Positions 36,601-46,630 of a DNA stretch of 64,000 nucleotides are shown piece after piece; positions within the stretch are counted from its first letter, which is position 1; every line of letters begins with the position of its first letter. The notes beneath the pieces are model-generated. The model had not been told where the DNA came from. It did no database searches and saw nothing but the letters and a program-made list of their open reading frames with translations. Position numbers and translations under genes: made by a program. The stretch is from Nectonema munidae (taxonomy: Eukaryota; Nematomorpha; Nectonematoida; Nectonematidae), in assembly GCA_030549495.1 (NCBI GenBank), contig JAUIRK010001057.1, forward strand, positions 372,001 through 436,000, read 5' to 3'.

Positions 36601-39600
36601 TAATCACATTATACAGTGTCTACGATTTTGAAGGACAAGGAGAGGATTCGTGAAGCAGTGAAAGGTTCTGCATCTATAAGATCGACTGTAATAACGAAGC
36701 AACGGGTTGGACCTGACCCATCCATGAAATGGAGAAGTTGCTAAATATTTGGATGGAAAGCCAAATTTAAAAACGAATGCCTCTAAGCGTTTTTTTACAG
36801 TGCAGTCGAAGGCGTTAAGTATTTTCAATACGTTGAAGGATCGTGCAGGAAAAGACTACAATGTTGAATTTACAGCTAATACAGCTCGAGAGATTCAAGA
36901 AGGGGTTCGAACTACATAATGCTCGAATAACTGGCGAAGCAGTGAGTTCACATGTGGAAATGGCACAAATATTTGTTGAGAATTTTGATGAAATTATTAA
37001 AGAAGGAGAATATCCACATGAGCAGATTTTCAATATAGATGAAACTGGCTTATTTTGGAAACCCATGCCAGCACGCACTTATTTTCATAAAGAAGCAAAG
37101 ACCATGCCTGGATTTAAAGATAGGCTGACTTTGATGTTTGGCGGTAACATTGCTGCATTTAAACTGAAGCCCATCTTAGTTTATCGTGCAGAAAACCCAA
37201 GAGCTTTTAAGAGTGTAAATAAACATCCTTACACTTATATTTTCGCTCCAACACAAAAGGACGGATGACTCAACCACTTTTCGAAGACTGATTTACTAAC
37301 TCTTTCGTTCCCAAAGTTCGAGAATATTGTTTGCTAAACGAAATTCCATTTAAGATCTTATTAGTTTTAGATAACGCACCTGTACATCCACCTTATCTAG
37401 AAGATTTTCATGCCAGCGTAAAAGTGGTATTTTTACCCCCAAATACACTTTCACGTATCCAGCCTATGGTGGACCAAGGTTGCATTGCTGCATTCAAGGC
37501 TAATTATCTCAAAAGCACCTTTGCCCAAGCTACATATGCCGACCCAAATTTATCTTTGCGAGATTCTGACCTCTATATCGCTACTAGTGAGTAAACATTT
37601 CCGAATTTTTGATTACCGGTAAATTACCGTCTTCAAAATATCATTACTGGTTTTTTGCCGTTTTTATATTATTTAACGTATATTACTGATAAATTATAAA
37701 GTGATCAGAACAAACTAGTATATATATTTTTATAGCGTTTTTTAACTTGAGTTTCAAAAAACAACAATTTTTTGTGTGTTAGTAAAAATCAATGGTAACG
37801 GTAAAAGTAAATTGATTAATTATTTTTAAAAAAACAACTCAAAAAGCATAATGCATCTAATGTCTTTGGAGCTAATTAAGAACGAAGTTTGGTAATAAAA
37901 TATCCAGCAGCAGAAAAGGCCCTTTCAGATTCTACACTGGTAGCTCTAATTGTTAGCAAAGACTGGTAGAGCAATTCAAGGTTTTCAGTTCTTTTTCCGG
38001 TCACTTCAAACAATTTCATTTCTTTACACAAATTGACTTAAGAAAGCTTCACTTTTTTGTTTTTGCTTGAAATTTCCTTTTGATATCTTTCAAGCATCTA
38101 AAGTTGTATTCATCAGAATAGCTGGAATTTACATTACAAGATTGTTCAATTTCAATTGAAGAAAGTTGCATATCTTGATCACCTACTTTTAATGGAAACA
38201 ATCTTTTAAATATTTTGACAGCTAAAGTTTTTATACTTTAAAAAAGAATGAAAAATTAGAGCTGTTTCGATAAATTTTAGTCTTATTTCTGAGATGGGTA
38301 TAACAATCACCATCTAAACACATGCTTTCTAAATATGTGAGATAAGATGGCTTGGAAACACTGTAAAGCGCCTAGTGTTTAGAAAACGAATTTTAGAACG
38401 AGTTTAGAACTCTAAACGAAAAAGACTTCTAAACGCACTTTTTACAGTGGCATAAACAAACAAGTTTGGTATTATAAATATAAAACAAAAAAATTTTTTT
38501 TTTCCTAATGGCAAAAGTACACAACACACTGCAATTTACCGGTACTGGAAAAATGTGTTAAACGTTACGTTTATACTTTTAATGAATTTGATAGTGACAG
38601 TGACCTTGAAAAGTTTTGAGAAAAAAATACTCGTTCTGGCTAAAAATCTTTCTTTGGAATGTGAAATGGAAGAAAACGGGGAGTTATTGGACCAAAATGA
38701 GGAAGAATTAACAGATGTGATCTAATTGCTTTGGAAGAAAGAGGAATGCAGCAAGAGAGAAGGAGGAAGAAGAACCACAAAGAATGTTCATCGTAAAGAG
38801 ATGGTCGGAAGATTTATCTCAGGTGAATACACTTGTTTGACATTTTGAATCTATGGAGCCGAATATTGAAAGGTTTTCAAGGATTGAACGAATGGTACTA
38901 GATGCTTTTCGCCTGTATCGTGAAATTTATGAGGATAAAAAACGAACCATTCAAACAAAACTTAGCGTGTTTATGAGAAAAGAAACTTCTCCCCCTAACC
39001 CACTGAGGTAGCAGGCGATCCATAACTGAGCACAAGTCAAGAATAAGTTTTCTTTACAGTTAATTTTGTATTTTTTTATATGTTTTTCAAAGTCACATAA
39101 ATCATGTAGTAAATTTAGAAAGTAACAGTAATGCTTTTTTTTATGCATAGTCTACCGTCTATACTCTATAAGAATATGTTCGGAACCGTAAATGATAAGA
39201 ATGTGTCTTTTGAAAATAAATTATTCCTAATTTTGTATTGTCATTTTGTATTTTTATATGTTTTGCAAATAAATCAAATGTAAATTATACAATGATTTCA
39301 TTTTAACTTAAAAAAGTATTTTTAAGAGTAGAAGCACGTGTAGCGTAGGCCTTTGCCTGTTGTCAATAAGAAACTCTAAACAAAAAATGAGTGTTGGAAT
39401 AATTTGCATACGTTTCTCAAAGACCTAGAATATTGCTTAAAGAGATTTTATCCAAATGCTAAAAGATGGTAAGTCTAGCCTAGACTACGTTTCTCAAAGA
39501 AAATCTGATGATAAAATCATAAAAAGGTTACAACATATTAAAGAACACACCTCAAAGATGATAAGATTTTTCTGTATGCATACGTTTCCTAAGGAAAATC

Positions 39601-40033
39601 TGATGATAAAAGTTATAAAAAGGTTCAAAAATACAGTAATAATATATATATCACGCCCCTTGTTTGCAAAGAGTATTCAATTTCATATAGTTTGTTTATT
39701 AATAACTAAAATTCTTTTTAAATACTCCACTGTTGCATCTGTGCTTTTTGTTTTAGAGAAAGTAATTCCAACTGGGAGAAGGAGATTTATGATGACGTGA
39801 TGACCGAAGCGAATAAGTACGGAAGCGTGATACATATGTTCATCGATAAAACTTCAGCAAGTGGAAATGTGTATGTGAAGTCCTCTTCTATCATGGCCGC
39901 CCAACAAACTGTCACCAGTTTGCATGGACGCTATTTCGCTGGTAAAATCATTAGCGCGGCCTACATTCCCATGGCAACCTATCATCAACTGTTTCCCGAT
40001 TCTGTCAATCCTGCTCCTACAATTAATATCTAA
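24625..40033 (+). CDS. RBM39: RBM39 (CAPER-alpha) splicing factor, nine exons
   Basis: RBM39 is a nuclear U2AF65-like splicing factor. Exons: 24625-24662, 25003-25185, 28410-28680, 29444-29536, 30666-30869, 33820-33882, 35289-35514, 35827-35962, 39757-40033. All have GT/AG borders and agree in phase, giving 496 codons plus TAA. Order of parts: an acidic start; an RS domain (SRSRERRRHSSRSR); the LTPEERDQRT linker; RRM1 (RNP2 ILLMQL, RNP1 KGLAYIEF); HAEKNR; RRM2 (LYVGSL, RGYGYIEF across an exon border); a shortened linker; and a UHM domain after NMFNPLEE, with HGRYF keeping the R-x-F motif that binds tryptophan-containing ligands. Human RBM39 has 530 residues; here roughly the first 20-25 are missing, because the first coding exon was not found. 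The 38-bp exon is inferred only from its splice sites and phase. Introns 2, 5, 6 and 8 are swollen by transposons. RBM23 is a close paralogue in vertebrates only. Confidence 0.92.
25786..26015 (+). mobile_element. tRNA-derived SINE, family B, with 12-bp target duplication
   Basis: The word TTTTTAGCTTGA occurs directly on both sides (25774-25785 and 26016-26027), the mark of LINE-mediated insertion. The head GGAGCGCAGGTGTAATG and the B-box-like GGGTTCGATTT show a tRNA-related promoter. The tail ends in AAAGACGTTAAACGAGG. The body differs from family A. It lies in RBM39 intron 2 in sense orientation and contains an AATAAA near 25934 that could in principle affect processing. Confidence 0.8.
26150..26195. 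repeat. Lone right end of a hAT MITE
   Basis: TTTGAGAACCCCTGATTTAG matches the right ends of the neighbouring hAT MITEs (TTTAAGAACCCCTGATCTAA at 26862), but no left partner was found upstream. It is probably a deletion remnant. Confidence 0.45.
26347..26862. mobile_element. hAT MITE in RBM39 intron 2, perfect 8-bp target duplication
   Basis: The ends are CATGGGTTCTTAAAC and, on the other strand, CAGGGGTTCTTAAAC. ATCTAAAC flanks both (26339-26346 and 26863-26870). GGACCCC words are repeated near both ends. It has no coding capacity. The frame at 26482-26718 on the minus strand lies inside it and is a chance opening. Confidence 0.85.
27825..27899 (+). promoter_or_regulatory. Candidate poison exon of RBM39
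   Basis: A 75-base stretch in intron 2 with an acceptor TTTAGCCTTGTTGCAG before it and a donor TTG|GTAAAC after it. If spliced after the RS exon, whose last codon is split as AG|, the reading becomes AGC TGA, an immediate stop; the other two frames also stop inside the exon. The surrounding 27570-27960 is less AT-rich than the rest of the intron. A short hairpin-forming word, CGGAGAGCTTTCCG, lies 37 bases before the acceptor. Inclusion would send the mRNA to nonsense-mediated decay. This kind of self-limiting splicing is established for SR-type genes and has been described for vertebrate RBM39; its use here is inferred. Confidence 0.5.
28681..30665 (+). other. RBM39 introns 3 and 4 (around exon 29444-29536)
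   Basis: AT-rich intron sequence. Near 30365-30389, GGATTAACGGGATTCTACAG resembles a Tigger-type terminal repeat (CAGTAGAATCCCGTTAATCC on the other strand), but no partner is visible. Nothing else is supported. Confidence 0.4.
31555..33649 (+). mobile_element. Broken piggyBac transposon in RBM39 intron 5
   Basis: The right end is CTAGGG followed by TTAA (33650-33653), the piggyBac target site. A palindromic CAAAGGGGTCAA(A/T)TGA lies near both ends (31560 and 33615), but the outermost left end is not preserved. Inside, the transposase can be followed in order: NMKEDDLRAFFGFSILRGV and WNEPLYSFWSK (32320-32410); TDDEQLFACKTRCNFFQYMP with a catalytic D (32612-32671); TTDHYFTFLELAKKS with the second D (about 32833); and KGDVDWANRKLRYFSTKSS with the last D and RRWPL-like THRWPLAVF (33137-33215). 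At least three frame changes or stops break it. A 30-base unit is duplicated near 33294-33343. It is inactive but not extremely old. Confidence 0.85.
34042..34329. mobile_element. hAT MITE in RBM39 intron 6, perfect 8-bp target duplication
   Basis: It starts CAGTGGCGGATCCAG and ends GGACCCCCCACTG. TCGGCCAT flanks both ends (34034-34041 and 34330-34337). It has two long G runs. A 288-bp non-coding element with ends unlike the GGTTCTTAA group. Confidence 0.88.
34893..34930 (+). repeat. 38-base poly(G) tract with one T
   Basis: Eighteen Gs, one T and nineteen or so Gs in RBM39 intron 6, on the coding strand, so the pre-mRNA would carry it. It could fold into G-quadruplexes. The exact length is likely to be unreliable, since such runs are hard to sequence. 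Confidence 0.8.
37595..38545 (-). mobile_element. hAT transposon remnant nested in the Tigger
   Basis: On the minus strand, 37878-38030 codes KEMKLFEVTGKRTENLELL and then LLTIRATSVESERAFSAAGY followed by FITKLRS and a stop, a textbook hAT dimerisation domain at the transposase C-terminus. Inverted repeats TACCGGTAAATTACCG (37614) and TACCGGTAAATTGCAG (other strand, 38544 side) lie near its two ends. The rest of the transposase is lost. No target duplication was seen, so the exact limits are uncertain. Its place between two halves of the Tigger coding region shows that it came later. Confidence 0.72.
38359..38449. repeat. 91-bp foldback MITE-like element
   Basis: It starts CACTGTAAAGCGCC and ends TTTACAGTG. 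The two arms, of about 23 bases, pair well (CACTGTAAA and TTTAGAA blocks shared). It lies inside the nested hAT remnant, so it could be a third-level insertion. No target duplication is clear. Confidence 0.55.
39406..39627 (+). repeat. Three imperfect direct repeats
   Basis: The word TACGTTTCTCAAAGA, or a close variant, starts units at about 39408, 39485 and 39580. The last two share some 45 bases (AAAATCTGATGATAAAA and AAAAAGGTT). It lies just before the last RBM39 exon. Confidence 0.6.
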
Positions 40034-40049
40034 AACTTTCATTTTTATC

Positions 40050-40055
40050 AATAAA
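40050..40055 (+). terminator. Polyadenylation signal of RBM39
   Basis: AATAAA 17 bases after the TAA stop at 40031-40033, giving a very short 3' UTR, as also seen for the PAXIP1-like gene. Confidence 0.75.
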
Positions 40056-40124
40056 TTTTTAGCATCATGTTTTCCATTATCTCCCTTCTCACAACCATAC
40101 AAGTTTTTCGCCTTTCTTATATAA

Positions 40125-40205
40125 GGGGCGTAAGTAAGATTGGTTAGATTCTTGGCTTTGATACTTCAAGATCTTGGGTTCAATCAGGAATTAACCCTTC
40201 TTTGG
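40125..40205 (+). mobile_element. Partial SINE, family A head
   Basis: GGGGCGTAAGTAAGATTGGTTAG and the B-box-like GGGTTCAATCA match the heads of the copies at 17008 and 46481. The tail with GGTACCTTTACC is missing. Confidence 0.5.
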
Positions 40206-40439
40206 AGTAAAATTTTGCAAAAATATTGAATAACAAAAGAATTTTATATCTGATTAATCTTTTATTTAATTGTGTAGAATATAGAAAAGAAAAAACTAAC
40301 AAAGATTCTGAATAGCACTTTCTAACACGACACGCTTTTTAAAATGTGCTTTTTAAGTGTATCATATATGATACATAAACAATTTTACCTTCGTCTGCTT
40401 TTTCAAATAGTTTTGTATATGAATCTTCTGCTTTTTTAT

Positions 40440-40565
40440 GAAAGGAGGAAGATGGGGACGTCGCTGCAAATTCAAGGTCGACCTTGGCTCGCCGGGGCAA
40501 AGACCTGCTCATTAGAGCGAATGGATGATGATGATAGTATGATTTTTCTCGTCACGAAAGGGTAG
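40440..40565 (+). other. GC-richer patch with a short open frame
   Basis: In an AT-rich setting, 40445-40530 is balanced in base content. One frame reads EEDGDVAANSRSTLARRGKD and ends RANG followed by stops. An AG precedes it (ATGAAAG), so an exon is conceivable, but I do not recognise the peptide and no partner exon was found. Confidence 0.25.
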
Positions 40566-40731
40566 ACTTCCTACTATTTTCGAAATAGAAAAAACATTAG
40601 AGACGCCACTACTTTAAACACATTTTTACTTTCGTTAAAATTAGTTGATATATATTTTATAAAGACTAATTTAGAAACCTAAATAAAAATGACTCAAAAT
40701 TTTTTTTAATCATATCTTCCGCAATTGGAAT

Positions 40732-40839
40732 GTTAGCGTTCCACACAGCAAAAATATTGAAAAATTTTATTTTAAATTTCAAGCAAAATTTTTATTCATT
40801 AAAACTAAAAATTAGAGTGAAAAAGGTGCATACATCTTT
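40732..40839. repeat. Direct repeat, copy 1
   Basis: It starts GTTAGCGTTCCACACAGC and shares roughly 80% of its bases with 41337-41442 in the same orientation (AAAAATATTGAAAAATT and GTGCATACATCTT blocks). The copies lie about 600 bases apart. Confidence 0.65.
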
Positions 40840-41336
40840 GATGTAGACGCTTTTCGCATTTCCTCAATCTTTTAAGTATTTTTCTGACAAAAAACGCACC
40901 TGCTTTCTTTTGTTGCGCTTCGTCTTGTTTTTCCGAAAGTAAAAAATGAACAGATTGGGCCAACGCCCCCTCCCCTGTCTTGAAGCCTCTTTATTGATAA
41001 AACCGCAAAAAATAAGGAGAAAATAGATGCCAGAGACACTGTGGCAGAGCCTTTTATACGGTGTGTTGGCCATGGTATCTAAATAGTATCAGCGGGGTTT
41101 GGTCAAGGGTGAATATACCGGCTTTTATAGCGAAGAGATTGATTTGCAGTATGCTTTTTCTTTTCGAAGAATTCATGTTTGAAGTTTTTCTTACCACTAT
41201 GTCAACCATATTATGCAAACATGGACTCGTCAATTGATAAAAATTTTGAAAAAACGCCATCTCTATTCGATGTTTATTCATATGGTCATATAAGGGTGTA
41301 ATTTTTGCGTATTTGTTTTTAGTATCCAAGTTCAAC

Positions 41337-41442
41337 GTTAGCATTCCACACCCCAAAAATATTGAAAAATTCAATTGTAAATTTTGTACAAAATTTTTAT
41401 TCTTTAAACTAAAAATTAGAATGAAAAAGTTGCATACATCTT
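41337..41442. repeat. Direct repeat, copy 2
   Basis: It begins GTTAGCATTCCACACCCC and ends TTGCATACATCTT, matching copy 1. The space between the copies has a GC-richer centre (40960-41100) but no coding content I can name. Confidence 0.65.
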
Positions 41443-42641
41443 ATTATTTGAAAAATGTAGAAACTTTTTCAGTTCCCTTTATCTCAGTCTACTCGTTGCA
41501 TTTTGAACACTTTCACATCGAAAGAATATTCATCGAAGTTGACTAATATAACTATATCTTAGATAACTACTAAATATAATAATAGCAATAAAATAATAAA
41601 TTTCTTTATATTTGGTTCTGTTTATGCGCATACTAAATAGTCAAATCAACTATTTCTTCAACGTATACTTGACTAAAAAATTTTTTTTAAATATCAAGTG
41701 TTTGTAAGAAAAGCATGACTGGATGGGCGTTCAATAATAATTTAGTTCCATCATCAAAAAAAACTTATGTTCTTTTTGCGCGATTTTGAACATATATAAA
41801 TGCTAAACAGAAGCAAACAAAAAATTAATGAGAGATATTAAAATTCAAAACACGAATGAATAAAATTAGAGATAAAGTCATTCAAAGCCCGAATGAATAA
41901 TGAGAAATAAAATTATCCAAAGCACAGATGTTAAAACTTGCAAGTAGTCTTGTAGAAAAAGGTCCAAATATACTTTTTCACGCAAAAAATTTTATTCAAA
42001 TTGAATAAAAATGAATGTATTTTTATATATATTGTGGTCGAAACGACAACGTTGTTAGACAAGTTGAACATAAAAATATTCAATACAAATTTTTGATAAA
42101 ACCTTTAAATTTCAAATCTATACTAAATAAATGGAACAGAGTTTATTTTATAGAGAATTACAATTTTGTTTATAAAAAATATTTCTAAAATGTTAAAATT
42201 TTTATTTTAAAATATTAAATAACTGTAAATTTGACAAATAAAAATCAAAAAGCAAAAAATATATTCAAGTTTTACATAAACTTTTCAGTCAAATATCTTA
42301 TTAAATTTAATTAACAGTAAGCCTAAAATAACATGTTCCACAGATGGAACGTTTGCTCCTATATTTTGAAGGAATCCAAAAAAGCCCCACTGTGAGAAAG
42401 AGTTAATGAGAAGAAATATTGTGAGAATATCATGGAGGGAGGCACTTTAAAAATTAATTTTTAATGTTAGAAAATTTTGATATTTTCACCAATGTCGAAA
42501 GAACGGTTTTATGCTTTCTAAGAAACTAAGGTGTTATGTTCTGAATAAAAATATAATAGGGTGAAGATAGGAGAAGAGTATTAAAAATAGATTCTAATAC
42601 AAAACATACGAACATCATGCCTGCCTGCCTGTCTACGTTAT
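41443..42641. other. AT-rich non-coding stretch
   Basis: I see no gene and no clear element. Confidence 0.45.
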
Positions 42642-45069
42642 ATGCGTATAAGTATTGTGTGTATATTAGGGTGTTTCACAATTAAAGGGGAAACATTTTA
42701 ATTCAACTGAAAATTGTAAGCAACCTTTTATTTTGTTCTTTTTTAATAAAAAATCAAATATAAAAAATTTGAAGAGCATCGGCCAATGGTATAATGTCGC
42801 GCAATTCACTTCAACTTTTTCATAAGGCAGGATTTGGTCCGACTTGGAAATTCTTTCCGGTGGGCTTCGACTACATGAAGAAGAAACTGAAGTTGGTCTT
42901 CTGCCTTGGTCCTTCCACTGTTTGTGAATTCCTGAACCAGAGCCACTCCACACTCCGCTGCATCGTTGGTCACAACCAGTCCCTCTACTCGTTGGAGTCC
43001 AGCTTGATAAGAAGGGTTATCCTTCCATTTTGCCGGTTCCTCGTCAAAAAAAACTCGTGTCAATATTCATGAGTTCAAAGAATTTCTTGGTATTTTTAGT
43101 TACAAAGGAGGTCACTGTCTTGTCTTTTATTCCATCAGGAAGAGCCCTAGGAGGAGGAGAATTCTCTTCGGATCCGTCAGTTGCCTTCATGTTTGCGACG
43201 AACAATTTCTTCTCCTGAAGAGACAGTCCTTCATCAAAGAGTGCCATTCCAACGTTAATCTCAGACAGATACCACAGACCGCGTGCCAGCGTCTTCGTCC
43301 CAGTCTTCCTGACGATCTCGTTGTCTTCTTCTTCCAGAGCGTTGAAAAGGGCAATATCATGACGGGGAGCACTGACAGCTGAACGTGCCAAGAACCAGGC
43401 ACGAACGTAATGCTTGGCGATAAAAATGCAGCAGATATCACTTAAATTCTCGAGAATACCTGATTATGCTACACGGGAAGAAGAGGGTCCTGGGGAAAGA
43501 AGATCCACATCTTCAAGCTATATATGCCCGAGATATCCATCGTGCTCGATTTAAAGCCCCGGGTTTTCGAAAAGTGATGCTTTCGCGTCCATGTGGCACC
43601 CCTCCAAGAAAGATAATGACCAACTCAAGAAGCTCTCTGTAGTCGTCGCGTGGATGATTAAAGTGCAGCTGATTTTGGCAAAAATTGAGGACATCAGTAG
43701 CCCACGATGTAATTCGAATTGCATCTTCGGCTGTTTGATAGTTTGTTCTATACACAGAAGGCCAAAACTCTTTGAATTGTTGAAAAATTGTGGTATCAGG
43801 GCTACGTGACACCTCTGGAACCAATGAAGAAAAGACTGCTTTTAGTAGAAGCTCCAAAACATGATGTCTACAAGCTAGAGTCAAGAGATCACGTCTAAGG
43901 ATCTGCTGCAGACGCAGAGAGACACCGCCTTTGCGACCGGTGTTAGTGGCAGTCGTGTCGAAGCAAAGCGCTGCAATCCTCTCTTGAAGGTTCCATTCCT
44001 TAATTGTGGTGGCTGTCGGCTCAGCTTTACCATCCGAGAATGGAACAGCAAGCAGCTTGAGAACTCTTTCTCCAGAAACAATAATAGGAAGGCGATCCAC
44101 TACTTCTCCATTAGTAAATGCAGGCATCAACTTTCCATCCCAGTGGACAGTCAGGGGAACAGTTGGAGAGAAAGACTCCTTTATTTCAGCGGCTCTTTCT
44201 TCACGATGTTTTTTACTGCGATGTCTGTGGATTGTGCTAGCACTTAGACTGAGTTCTTTCACGTTTGACCCGAGGACGGAGGCGAATGGAAGAAGTACCG
44301 TCATTGCTCCTCGACTGCTTACCTGACTTCGATCAAGAAAGAGCTGCAGCGACTTCTGGATTAATGACGGCGGCTTTCCTACTTCTGCAAAATTTTTTGT
44401 CTGGAGATTTATATGGACTTTCAACTATGGGACTCGATGAAGAAGACGACAACGATTCATACTTAGTTTTTGAAAATCTTTCCTCATATGCCTCTTTTTC
44501 TCTTTGCAATCTCTTCGTCTCCGTCATAATTCGTTTCCTTTTCCTTTCCTCTTTACTAACCCAATTTTGGTCCAATCCTTGCATCTTCCCTTCTCGTCGA
44601 TGCTTCTTTGAGCCTCGAGGAAATCCCGATCTTCTTTGATTATCATCATCTGCATTGCATCCTGATGAGCTATGTCAAACAAATGTTTTAGCTTGACCTG
44701 AAAAGATTTTCGGTTCTCCAACGCTTTCCCAGATTCTCGGGATTTGGATTTCTTGAGCGCCGCGTACTCATCATGTAGCTTCTTCACTTTTTTGAGGATG
44801 TGACAATAATCTTTTATTGGAATATTGGCCTTTTCCCATTGCTCTTGAATTTTTATAGTGGTTTCTCGTATGGCCTTAGTCAAGCGTCTGGGATTCCTCT
44901 TGACATGCAATTCCAAAACCCTCAAAACTTCTCCAGTGAGGGGAAGCAAGTTTTGTGGTAACTCGTTCGTTGCTAATCCGTCAACCAGCCAGAGAGTATT
45001 CTTTGACCGCAACTCAGACATTTGAATAGGGGCAGTGGATCAACAAAGAGTGCAAACACTTATACGTAT
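42642..45069 (-). mobile_element. Broken element with a hAT-like, poorly known transposase-type gene
   Basis: Four successive minus-strand frames read in the right order as one degenerate gene: 45021-44524 (helical N-terminus with MSELRSKN and many K/E), 44584-44333 (basic linker and a run of serines), 44424-43513 (PLTVHWDGKLMP, ALCFDTTATNTGRKGG, LACRHHVLELLLKA, GALNRARWISRA) and 43391-43044, then 43063-42806 (WKDNPSYQAGLQRVEGLVVTNDAAE). The D-containing blocks and the CRHH..EL block recall the RNase-H fold of hAT transposases, and similar uncharacterised proteins are, as I remember, multicopy in crustaceans and cnidarians. A candidate terminal repeat matches at 13 of 15 positions: ATGCGTATAAGTATT at 42642-42656 and, on the other strand, ATACGTATAAGTGTT at 45055-45069. 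No target duplication is clear. At least three frame changes break it. Confidence 0.6.
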
Positions 45070-46480
45070 CTGATTTATTATAGTTTATCTTAAAGCAGGG
45101 TCTATTTTCTTTGAACTGCTATGACAGGAAAACGTGAATCTCGATTAACAATGGCAAACTAATGTATTTATGTTAGAAAATTGATGGAGATTATTTCCTA
45201 TAATATTCATAACATGAGAGATTTATCACATACTATTGAACTAATTTATCAAAAATATAAAATACAGTGAATAATAGGAAACACCAACTTATCGATTAGA
45301 TTATATGGTGTAGTCAACAAACATGCCATTCACGACGTAAGATGTATTTAATAATTCGTTGTAGTAGTGGTATACTTCTATATGTATTAATAAATTTTTG
45401 AAATTTTTATGATTATTAATGATAAATACGATCATTTAAAATGTTTTGTCACTTCACAAAGATGAATAGCGCACTGCTGTACAAGATAAGAGTGAACGAC
45501 ATGTTATGCCCCCATAACTTCTGTCTAGGTACTGACTTCTGTATAGCTCTGCGCGACATCAAGATGTGGACTTTACAGTATAAAATTTTGTCAAACTAGT
45601 TTTTTGATGAAAAGGAATGTAGCGACAGGTTGCTCATAAAAATCCAAAAAGTTTCATTTTTTTGAAAATGAAAATATTGTATATTTACACTTTAAAATCG
45701 GCTTTGAAAAAATTTTATATTAACAAAAGGATTGTGATTTTCGTTTATTTTTCAAACATAGTAACGAAAAACAAATAAATGAATAAAAACTGTAATTTAA
45801 ACGATACTAAAATTGCTAATTAGGATGATTTTTCAAATATTTTAACATTACTTGCATCCGATTATTTTCCCGCGTTTTTGAAGCTCGAAAAAGTTAAGAT
45901 CTTGTTTACAACATCAATAAAAGTACCAAAAATGGGGTTTAACCAATCAGGAGCCGAATCGGTTTAAACGGCGCTATTATTTTCATGATATTAAACGTGC
46001 ACCTTCAACTCCCAATCGCACCACAATTCATATATTTTTCTATCATTATCTTATAATTTATTGATAAAATTAAGTTTTTTATTTATTTTAATAATTTGTT
46101 AATTATTATTTAAGGATTAAATAAGCCTACGGCATCTTCCTTAATATGGGCGTGAAAATCTCTTCGTAGTTAAGAGAAATAAAAAGTAATTTTGCCTTTG
46201 AATTATTTTGTGAAGTTTGATCACATCAAAATTAAAGATGAAGTTTCGTCCCTTACAATCAATTGCCTTCAAAATGCGACACAAAAAAATATGTAGAATA
46301 AGTGTGGATCAGAAAAATTTATCCATTTAAATTATTTGACATTGTGTTCTGAGCGGAATTTTTTGGGTTTTAAATGATTTAACATTTTGGATTTTACATT
46401 TGTTCACATGAAAAATGCAAAATTTCTTATTAAAAGAGAATAGATATGCACTGATCACTTTCTCTAACTTTCTTCATATA
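45070..46480. other. AT-rich non-coding stretch
   Basis: No supported gene or element. A slightly GC-richer patch near 45940-46020 has no recognisable content. Confidence 0.45.
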
Positions 46481-46630
46481 GGGGGCGTAGTTAGTCAGTC
46501 ATATCCTCGATTCCATCATTCAAGGTCTTGGCTTCGATTTCGCATCAAGCCTGCCTTCCTCGATACAAACTGGGTATTTGTGCCTTTTCGATGAAAACAC
46601 CGTGGGGTACATATTTACCTTACATTTACC
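46481..46630 (+). mobile_element. tRNA-derived SINE, family A
   Basis: It begins GGGGGCGTAGTTAGTCAG, has the B-box-like GCTTCGATTTC, then GCATCAAGCCTGCCTTCCTC and a tail TCGATGAAAACACCGTGGGG, and ends ATTTACC. It is the best match to the copy at 17008-17156 along its whole length. Confidence 0.7.

Larger units (their letters stand above)
36277..39030 (+). mobile_element. Broken Tigger (pogo) transposon in RBM39 intron 8
   Basis: A left-end-like GACTTCCGAGCTATGCGAG lies near 36284. An N-terminal helix-turn-helix follows (MKAIKQYEGWKKVDVISREL near 36537). The DDE domain (36843-37594) shows FNIDETGLFWK, ILLVLDNAPVHPP and QPMVDQGCIAAFKANY with all three acidic positions. After a nested hAT insertion the C-terminal part resumes (LAKNLSLECEMEENGELLD near 38637, and IERFSRIERMVLDAFRLYRE with KTKLSVF-like TKLSVFMRK near 38868-38980). 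Several stops and frame changes are present, so it is dead. No right terminal repeat was found; the end is approximate. Confidence 0.8.

Noticed and set aside
40732-41442. LTRs of a small retroelement
   Set aside because: The repeats do not start TG or end CA, show no flanking duplication, and the core has no coding or primer-site signal.
44265-44639. Plus-strand frame of 124 codons
   Set aside because: It is the shadow of the minus-strand transposase-like frames, which carry the family motifs.
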